This document shows, one piece after another, positions 1 to 4,463 of a DNA stretch of 7,208 nucleotides. The stretch spans positions 1-7,208 of the forward strand of contig JAEWBL010000013.1 of NCBI GenBank assembly GCA_023391175.1. Direction: 5' to 3'. The notes under the pieces were generated by a model that was not told where the DNA came from, searched no databases, and worked only from the letters and a program-made list of their open reading frames with translations. The translations under genes and the position numbers were made by a program. Source of the stretch: Pseudomonadota bacterium (GTDB taxonomy: Bacteria; Pseudomonadota; Alphaproteobacteria; Rhizobiales; Xanthobacteraceae). Positions within the stretch are counted from its first letter, which is position 1; every line of letters begins with the position of its first letter.

Positions 1-322
1 CCGGCGTCACGCCCAAGAGCGGCTTTCCTGACCCGATGGCCAGCGCCTCTCCGGTCCCCAGCGTCGTCTTGCCCACGCCCGGCGGAGCAACCGTCACCGA
101 AACATATCGGCGAACGTAATGGCGCCCGTAGATCCATTCGCGAGGCGGGATTGTGCTGGGGGTGCGCCAAGCGAACGGCGTGGCACGGATCGTCTTCCGC
201 GGCGGGGCGATAGGACCATGATCGCCAGCGGCAAGGCGACTGTCGTCGCTTGGTGCGACGCTGCGAGCTCGAGCATCGAGCTCGTCGTGTTCCGCAATCG
301 AGGTCCACCCGTCGTCACTCAT
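1..322 (-). CDS. RepA-like AAA family ATPase (AAA_25 type), N-terminal part, runs off the left edge
   Basis: Only the first 107 codons are in the window and the frame is open at base 1. The protein starts MSDDGWTSIAEHDELDARAR. It then carries a segment around residues 50-87 typical of RepA-like plasmid and phage-satellite ATPases: TPFAWRTPSTIPPREWIYG, then RHYVRRYVSVTVA, then the Walker A motif PPGVGKTT at residues 80-87 (K85 and T86 would bind ATP phosphates). Family knowledge suggests a hexameric helicase or replication-initiation ATPase with a RecA fold; Walker B and the C-terminus lie outside the window. The ATG at 322-320 overlaps the TGA of the preceding gene (321-319) as ATGA, and no strong Shine-Dalgarno is visible, so translation is probably coupled. 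It is the fifth gene of the operon starting at 1795. The ATP-binding fold is secure; the role in element replication is inferred from family and context. Confidence 0.85.
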   Translation of the reverse strand, partial: MSDDGWTSIAEHDELDARARSVAPSDDSRLAAGDHGPIAPPRKTIRATPFAWRTPSTIPPREWIYGRHYVRRYVSVTVAPPGVGKTTLGTGEALAIGSGKPLLGVTP

Positions 323-915
323 GCGGCGCTCGCCGACGCCCGAGGAAAGACGATGCGCCGCGGCGAGAACATGCCGGCGGTGATGCGGGCGATCTGGCGG
401 GCGTGCTCTTCGTCCTCGCCAGCAAGATTTCCAAGTGCTCCGGCCAGCCGTGCGCCGCCGCGCCGCTCGTCCAGAACGACGATGCCTTGGCAGCCAGCGA
501 GGAGCCAGGACAGCGGCGTGCGGTGGACCAGCAGCGGCCTGCCCCCCAGATAGCTCGATGGGTTCTCGATCTGGTCGGCGCCGAGCATCACGCCGCAGCC
601 TTCCAGGGTGCCGAAGATCGTCGGATGGGCCGCGTCGAATGCGACAAGATCCACCGCGATCATCTCGCCATCCTCGATCCCCAGCACCTCGAAGAAGGCC
701 GCGGGAGCGCCATCGGGATCGAACCGGAACCGGCGCGGCGGCGGGGTGAACCGGCAAGGCGCGACGCCGATCGTGCCCGCGAACGGCTCCAGCTCGCGGG
801 GATCGAGGTCGTTGGCCCGCAGGAAGCCGAACCATGCGGGCGACGTTTCCCAATGGGCGAGCGCGTCGGCGCGCGCCAGAGACATCGAAAGCGAAGCGGA
901 GCTCGGCGCCATCAT
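319..915 (-). CDS. hypothetical mobile-element protein (198 aa)
   Basis: I do not recognise a named family. The start chosen is the ATG at 915-913: it overlaps the TGA of the upstream gene as ATGA and has a strong ribosome site, GAGGGAGG (plus-strand 922-929), 6 bases upstream. The frame stays open to 1083, but that extension is arginine-rich and lies over the upstream gene, so it is rejected. The protein is soluble, with no signal peptide or membrane segment. The best-defined part is the C-terminal half: DLVAFD (89-94), GVMLGADQIENPSSY (108-122), and the block HRTPLSWLLAGCQGIVVLD (131-149), a hydrophobic strand ending in an acidic residue. Similar 'PL-x-WL-x-AGC-x-G-x-V-x-LD' proteins, as I recall, occur beside AAA/primase genes of proteobacterial integrative elements, and a toprim-like or replication accessory role has been my impression of that group. 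That is memory and inference, not shown here. Its place directly before the ATPase supports a replication-associated role. Confidence 0.75.
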   Translation of the reverse strand: MMAPSSASLSMSLARADALAHWETSPAWFGFLRANDLDPRELEPFAGTIGVAPCRFTPPPRRFRFDPDGAPAAFFEVLGIEDGEMIAVDLVAFDAAHPTIFGTLEGCGVMLGADQIENPSSYLGGRPLLVHRTPLSWLLAGCQGIVVLDERRGGARLAGALGNLAGEDEEHARQIARITAGMFSPRRIVFPRASASAA

Positions 916-1214
916 GCCCGGCCTCCCTCGGTCCGCCAGGCTGCGCAGAGCCGATTGAACTCGCGGAGGAAGAGCAGGCCGACGAAATCTCGGAAGCCTC
1001 CAGCGAGATCCTCGCCACCGGCCTCGCCGCGTGGGTAAACGGCCCCGGCGCAGTTGCGAACCGCCAGCAAGGCGCGATCGCACACCTCCTGGTCGGTCAT
1101 TCCCGACAGCTCGCCGTGAGGACGCAGGCAGTGCCCAAGCAGGGACACTGCGGCCTCGCGGGCAATCTGGTTGGCAAGCACGACGTGGTCATCCATTTGG
1201 GGAGAAGCCGTCAT
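912..1214 (-). CDS. hypothetical protein (100 aa), operon member
   Basis: Unrecognised small soluble protein starting MTASPQMDDHVVLANQIARE. It looks mostly helical: an alanine/leucine-rich N-terminal helix (about 9-30), a middle segment SGMTDQEVCDRALLAVRNCAG (37-57, two cysteines), and a C-terminal helical stretch ending LLFLREFNRLCAAWRTEGGRA. The ATG at 1214-1212 overlaps the TGA of the preceding gene (1213-1211) as ATGA and is preceded by GGGAGG (plus-strand 1221-1226) at 6 bases, so the start is well supported. A later ATG at codon 7 (MDDHVV) is possible but less well placed. The stop overlaps the ATG of the next gene. No catalytic motif is evident. It could be an accessory factor for the replication ATPase or a structural partner of the 198-aa protein; context gives no more. 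Confidence 0.7.
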   Translation of the reverse strand: MTASPQMDDHVVLANQIAREAAVSLLGHCLRPHGELSGMTDQEVCDRALLAVRNCAGAVYPRGEAGGEDLAGGFRDFVGLLFLREFNRLCAAWRTEGGRA

Positions 1215-1558
1215 GACGCGCCTCCCGTCCGATCGACCACGAGCCAGCCGGCTCGCTGGTACTGCAGAGCAAGCCAGTGAAGATCGCGACGCGAGAAGGA
1301 ATCCGCCACGACGGTGCTCTGGCCGTTCTCGTCAGTCGCTTCGAGCCAGAACAAGCGCCGGCCCAAAGACCCGTCGCCCGACCCGGCAACGAGCCCGCTA
1401 TCCAGCACTACGCGCGGCCGGACGGGCCGGCGCGGAGGCGCGGTGCGTTGAGACAGGGAGGTGGAAGAGGGAAGCTCCTGGTCACCGCTCGCCTGAACGG
1501 TTTGCCCAAGAGCCCCGCGCCGATCCCACCCCGGCGCGGGGTTTTTCGTTGCGGCCAT
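1211..1558 (-). CDS. hypothetical protein (115 aa), operon member
   Basis: Unrecognised. The N-terminal half (residues 1-60) is proline-, arginine- and glycine-rich with little predicted structure. The C-terminal half is compact and looks folded: RRLFWLEATDENGQS, TVVADSFSRRDLHWLALQ, YQRAGWLVVDRTGGAS. The ATG at 1558-1556 comes only 3 bases after the TGA of the HTH gene (1564-1562), so translation could re-initiate; no clear Shine-Dalgarno is visible. Because the first half looks disordered and contains a strong hairpin (see 1513-1546), a start further downstream is possible, though no better-placed ATG exists in frame. The stop overlaps the next start as ATGA. The C-terminal pattern (short strands plus a helix with aromatic residues) might be a small nucleic-acid or protein-binding domain, but nothing decides this. 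Confidence 0.6.
   Translation of the reverse strand: MAATKNPAPGWDRRGALGQTVQASGDQELPSSTSLSQRTAPPRRPVRPRVVLDSGLVAGSGDGSLGRRLFWLEATDENGQSTVVADSFSRRDLHWLALQYQRAGWLVVDRTGGAS
1513..1546 (+). terminator. intrinsic terminator structure on the plus strand, inside a minus-strand gene
   Basis: A perfect 10-bp GC-rich stem pairs CCCCGCGCCG (1513-1522) with CGGCGCGGGG (1532-1541) across a 9-base loop. It is followed directly by TTTTT (1542-1546) on the plus strand. That is a textbook rho-independent terminator for rightward transcription. On the minus strand the hairpin is not followed by a T run, so it would not terminate the operon, but as RNA it would form just after the start codon of the 115-aa gene. 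No plus-strand gene is credible upstream, so the structure would stop antisense or read-through transcripts, or it may act as an mRNA hairpin. Confidence 0.6.
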
Positions 1559-1561
1559 CGA

Positions 1562-1795
1562 TCAGGCCGCCCGCTCGGGCAGGTTTTCCAGATAGGCGAT
1601 GAGATCCGCATGCATGATCAGCGTGCGGCGCCCAGCCTTCCGCCCCTTGAGGCGGCCTTCCTTCAATTCCTCGTAGATTTTGGAGCGACCAAGCCTTGCG
1701 AGCCTCCCAGCCTCCTCGACCGTGTGGGCGAGAGGCTGCCCAGCAGGGCTGGAAGGAGTTCGTGAGGAAGGTGCGACTTCCGCGATCTTCTGCAT
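1562..1795 (-). CDS. small helix-turn-helix protein, AlpA/excisionase-like (MerR-type HTH_17)
   Basis: A 77-aa protein with a winged-HTH region at about residues 22-73: PLAHTVEEAGRLARLGRSKI (helix, turn, recognition helix), then YEELKEGRLKGRKAGRRTL (wing), then IMHADLIAYLENLPE. This is the classic excisionase/AlpA layout: 'eAA..l.vsrstiYeli..G.lk..kiGrrtli..edL..yl'. In this family such proteins act as recombination directionality factors or as activators of element genes. The start at 1795-1793 is supported by GGAG (plus-strand 1804-1807) 8 bases upstream; an ATG at 1800-1798 is in another frame. It is the first gene of the leftward operon leading to the RepA-like ATPase and lies behind an AT-rich gap with an inverted repeat, so it may regulate itself. 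It could be either Xis or an AlpA-type activator; the sequence does not separate the two. Confidence 0.85.
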   Translation of the reverse strand: MQKIAEVAPSSRTPSSPAGQPLAHTVEEAGRLARLGRSKIYEELKEGRLKGRKAGRRTLIMHADLIAYLENLPERAA

Positions 1796-1915
1796 TTCAT
1801 CGTCTCCACGACTGCGATCTCTGGCGAACTGCGCCAGACCCGAAGAGACGGTGACGAATTTTCTCCGCTATTAAAATTGCATGGCCGCAGAATGATTGTC
1901 ATTTAATTGCGCTAT
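1796..1915 (-). promoter_or_regulatory. AT-rich leader and probable promoter/operator of the HTH-led operon
   Basis: This 120-base gap lies between the stop of the 447-aa gene and the HTH gene. Its right part (about 1858-1915) is clearly AT-rich compared with the surrounding GC-rich DNA, as expected of a promoter. It contains TTTTAAT and TTAAATGACA tracts on the minus strand, but I cannot assign a -35/-10 pair with confidence. It holds a perfect inverted repeat at 1820-1838 and two similar AT-rich boxes at 1866-1878 and 1910-1921 (listed separately). The HTH protein is the natural candidate to bind here. Confidence 0.5.
1820..1838. repeat. perfect inverted repeat, 7-bp arms with 5-base spacer, in the HTH gene leader
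   Basis: TCTGGCG (1820-1826), a 5-base spacer, and CGCCAGA (1832-1838) form a perfect dyad. It sits 25 bases upstream of the HTH gene start. It could be an operator for a dimeric regulator or a hairpin in the 5' leader. It is not followed by a T run on either strand, so it is unlikely to be a terminator. Confidence 0.55.
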
Positions 1916-1921
1916 TTAATT
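1866..1921. repeat. pair of AT-rich direct boxes, 44 bp apart
   Basis: CGCTATTAAAATT (1866-1878) and CGCTATTTAATT (1910-1921) share CGCTATT plus a similar AT tail. The period of 44 bp is about four helical turns, which would place bound proteins on the same DNA face. The second copy overlaps the stop codon of the 447-aa gene. They are possible binding sites for the HTH protein or integrase; chance similarity in AT-rich DNA cannot be excluded. Confidence 0.35.
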
Positions 1922-3259
1922 CTGTATATTTTTCAATGGTCTACGCCCCCTTTGCCCGGCCGGACTACCGGTTAGCTTTTCGCGCTTGTCTTTTAGGGCA
2001 CGCACAAGTCTGGCGTCCCGTGGTCCCATATGAAGAGCCGCGCCGATGGCGCGCGCAGTCGCAAGGGGGTCCTTTAGCACCATGGATTCCACCACCTGGG
2101 CGATGGAATTATTTGAGTTTTCGCGAAATATCTTTCTGATAGTCGGATGGGATAACGTCGTTATGATTTCTGAATTAGAAATATAGAAAGTGCTTATATT
2201 GCCACCCGTCGTTCGAATTTTGCTCGAATATATTTCAGCCTCATGTTCGCTTCCTATCCATATCCCACGTGCGACAACGCCGTCCGATTGGCCGGTCGCG
2301 TAACTCAAAAGACTGCCTTCTCCGAGCCATGTGAATAGAAGATCTTCGGCTTGCTGCCGAATGACCTTCGCCTGATGCCACAAGGCGTTGGCCGTTGCAG
2401 GAGCGCCCGTTCGCAGAACCAGCCACAGAGGAGGGTTTTCGGCCAGCAGTTTGGGCGAGCGATCCTGCATCGCAGCAAAAAACCTCCCGTCGGGGTGAAT
2501 ATGTTCCATGACGAGGTACAAGGCATCAATGAGCAGAAGTCGTCTTTGCCTGCTCGCGTTCTCGACGGCGTCGACGCGCCCCTTCAACCAGCCGTCTCGG
2601 CGGGCCCACCTGGCTGCCCGCAAAACGCCGGCGCGCTCGAATTCGAGCGCCCGCCATTCGATATGATCGTTGGCGCCGAGTACGATCTCATTACCCCTCA
2701 GCACCAGACGCCATGCGGCCAACCTGTCCTGGTCGTGAATCTCGTCCGCCACGATGCTGCGGATCTCGTTCTCTCTGAGCCGCCGTCCCCGAAGAGAGCA
2801 CTGAGCTTCTTCGCCATCTATCCGACGGCCCTCGCATTCGATCAGCGGTGCGCCCCGAATCGCGCCGTAGAGCTCATCAATCGCTTGCCCGATCCACGCC
2901 GCCAGCTCGCGTCTCTTCATTTCCTCCTCAAAGTCCGCGAAATTCTGGATTGCGGCCGCATCGGCGGCGGCTTCGTCGCCGGTGAGGATCATGGTGAGCG
3001 CCTGCTGCGGGCTCCACCATTCGAGGTGAGCCACTGCCAGTCGAGCGCTGGACTTTGCAACTGCCGCGGCCATCAGACCCTCGTTCAGTGTTCGTTCCAC
3101 TGCAGAATGGTGGCGTCCAAAACGGCCCGCAACCGTGCGGAAGCAGATGTCCCCGCTATCGACTGCCAGGCCGTCGATCGAGGGCGCCGATTTCAGTGCG
3201 TCGATTTCCGTTTGCTGCCCTTGGCGGCGGGTACTGCCCCCGATACGAATCCGGCCCAC
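1916..3259 (-). CDS. unrecognised 447-aa protein, probable cargo gene of the integrative element
   Basis: I do not recognise a family. The protein is soluble, with no signal peptide or membrane helix. Visible parts: a helical N-terminal region with FRTVAGRFGRHHSAVERTL (40-58); LEWWSPQQALTMILTGD (79-95); an acidic/charged helix with EEEMKRRELAAWIGQ (111-125); three similar 'short helix, GxxL, G, R' modules at about 128-160, 182-210 and 303-335; and a basic C-terminal tail (415-447). The frame opens with GTG at 3259-3257, overlapping the integrase 3' end by 67 bases. A GGAGG lies almost against this GTG, too close for a normal site, so the start is uncertain; GTG at codon 54 and ATG at codon 63 are alternatives. 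The codons for about residues 330-385 are AT-rich (2101-2220 is 36% GC by my count), unlike all neighbours, which suggests a recent, foreign or mosaic origin. Cargo genes in this position of P4-like elements are often defence or fitness genes, but nothing here proves that. Confidence 0.7.
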   Translation of the reverse strand: MGRIRIGGSTRRQGQQTEIDALKSAPSIDGLAVDSGDICFRTVAGRFGRHHSAVERTLNEGLMAAAVAKSSARLAVAHLEWWSPQQALTMILTGDEAAADAAAIQNFADFEEEMKRRELAAWIGQAIDELYGAIRGAPLIECEGRRIDGEEAQCSLRGRRLRENEIRSIVADEIHDQDRLAAWRLVLRGNEIVLGANDHIEWRALEFERAGVLRAARWARRDGWLKGRVDAVENASRQRRLLLIDALYLVMEHIHPDGRFFAAMQDRSPKLLAENPPLWLVLRTGAPATANALWHQAKVIRQQAEDLLFTWLGEGSLLSYATGQSDGVVARGIWIGSEHEAEIYSSKIRTTGGNISTFYISNSEIITTLSHPTIRKIFRENSNNSIAQVVESMVLKDPLATARAIGAALHMGPRDARLVRALKDKREKLTGSPAGQRGRRPLKNIQN

Positions 3260-4404
3260 GCCTCCATCAACTTCCGGCGTTTCTCGAGCGCATCCGCGCG
3301 GCGGTAGGCGCGCTCGGTAGCGTCGCCCACGGTGTGGGCTAACGCGGCCTCGGCAATCTCGCGGGGAAAGCTCGTCTCCTCGCCTGCCCAGTCCCGGAAT
3401 GACGACCGGAAGCCGTGCGTCGTCACATCCAGTTCCAGACGCCTGAGTTGCATGTCGAACGCCATCACCGACAAAGGCCTGTCCGCCTTGGCGCCTGGGA
3501 AAATGAGCGCATGTCCGGCGGGCTTTTCCTGCAACTCTTTCGCGCGCGCCAGCACATCAATGGCGGTGGGCGACAGGGGCACTCGGTGCACCCTGCCCGC
3601 CTTCATCCGCGTCGCCGGAACCGTCCATAGCTTGGCATCGAGGTCCATTTCCGCCCATGTCACGCCCCTCACCTCGCCTGTGCGTGCGGCTGTGAGGATG
3701 AGGAACTGGAAGGCGAGAGCCGTGGTGCCATGGAGCGCGCGTAGCCGTTTCACGAAAGCGGGCACGTCGCTGTAGGGCATTGCTGCGTGGTGCCCCCGCT
3801 GGAGCTTCTGCCGCTTAGGCAGCAGCGCATCGAGATGACCACGCCACCGAGCCGGGTTTTCACCGCTGCGATGGCCTTTGGCCTTGGCGGCGTCCAGCAC
3901 GCGCTCGATCCGGCCGCGAAGGCGGGAGGCCGTCTCCTGCTTCGCGGCCCAAAGGGGCTTCAGGACCGCCAGCACGTCTTCGGTGGTGATATCCGCCACA
4001 GATTTCTTCCGCAGGGGCGCGGCATACTCCGTCAGGGTCATGCGCCATTGCTCGATGTGCTTCGCGTTCCGAAAGCCGGAGGCGATGTCATCCACAAGCG
4101 CGTCGGCAGCCTCGCCGAAGGTGGGAATGACCTCCTCAGCTTTCCGGCTCGCCAGCGGGTTCAAGCCCTCGGCGAGCTGCGCACGAGCTGCGTCTGCCAA
4201 TTCACGGGCGCGCGCGAGCGACACGTCGCGCGCCGATCCAAGCCCCATCTCAAGCTGCTTTCCACCCCAACGATAGAGGAATATCCACCGTCGCCCTCCG
4301 TTCGTGGAGATGGACAGATAGAGGTTGCCGCCATCGGCGTGCCGCCCGGCTTTGGTCAGCGTCGCGACCGTTCGCGCGGTTAGCCTCTTCGTCTCGCGGC
4401 CCAT
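3193..4404 (-). CDS. P4-family tyrosine recombinase (site-specific integrase)
   Basis: A 403-aa protein, full length for the family. Residues 1-85 are the DUF4102-type N-terminal arm-binding domain (LTARTVATLTKAGRHADGG, then LYLSISTNGGRRWIFLYRW). About 95-185 is the SAM-like core-binding domain. About 205-385 is the catalytic domain. Active-site residues are visible in order: R241 in TAARTGEVRGVTW, K268 in TRMKAGRVHRVPL, H330 and R333 in THGFRSSFRDW, H357 in ALAHTVGD, and the nucleophile Y367 in ERAYRRADALEKRR. The enzyme should therefore be active. It would cut and join the element's att sites, with help from an Xis such as the HTH protein at 1562-1795. The ATG at 4404-4402 follows GGGG at 5 bases, the last of three direct repeats. 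The 3' end overlaps the 447-aa gene. The partner att site is probably just right of this gene but I could not identify it. Confidence 0.96.
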   Translation of the reverse strand: MGRETKRLTARTVATLTKAGRHADGGNLYLSISTNGGRRWIFLYRWGGKQLEMGLGSARDVSLARARELADAARAQLAEGLNPLASRKAEEVIPTFGEAADALVDDIASGFRNAKHIEQWRMTLTEYAAPLRKKSVADITTEDVLAVLKPLWAAKQETASRLRGRIERVLDAAKAKGHRSGENPARWRGHLDALLPKRQKLQRGHHAAMPYSDVPAFVKRLRALHGTTALAFQFLILTAARTGEVRGVTWAEMDLDAKLWTVPATRMKAGRVHRVPLSPTAIDVLARAKELQEKPAGHALIFPGAKADRPLSVMAFDMQLRRLELDVTTHGFRSSFRDWAGEETSFPREIAEAALAHTVGDATERAYRRADALEKRRKLMEAWAGFVSGAVPAAKGSKRKSTH

Positions 4405-4406
4405 CT

Positions 4407-4439
4407 CTGCCCCAGCGCTGCCCCAGCATCTGCCCTAGC
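4407..4439. repeat. three direct 10-bp repeats at the integrase start
   Basis: CTGCCCCAGC occurs at 4407-4416 and 4418-4427, and CTGCCCTAGC at 4430-4439 (plus strand). The starts are 11 and 12 bases apart, about one helical turn. Each unit with its flanking G also reads as a short dyad, GCTG-ccc-CAGC. The first copy covers the ribosome site of the integrase gene, 3 bases before its ATG. They are plausible arm-type sites for the integrase or an operator for self-control; the role is inferred. Confidence 0.6.
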
Positions 4440-4463
4440 AGGCGACGCGGATTGTAGCGAACG

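Noticed and set aside
94..318. Minus-strand 74-aa frame
   Set aside because: It overlaps the N-terminus of the RepA-like ATPase in another frame; the Walker A frame is the coding one.
250..1038. Plus-strand open frame of 262 aa
   Set aside because: It is opposite the coupled minus-strand operon; it is arginine/alanine/proline-rich with no motif.
916..1083. N-terminal extension of the 198-aa protein
   Set aside because: The extra residues are R/G/P-rich and lie over the 100-aa gene. The ATG at 915 has a strong ribosome site and an ATGA junction.
1663..1902. Minus-strand 79-aa frame over the HTH gene leader
   Set aside because: It is out of frame with the clear HTH domain and covers the AT-rich control gap.
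2351..3307. Long plus-strand open frame of 318 aa
   Set aside because: It lies opposite the 447-aa gene in GC-rich DNA, has no recognisable domain and reads as a typical antisense shadow. The minus-strand frame has the better start context and neighbours.
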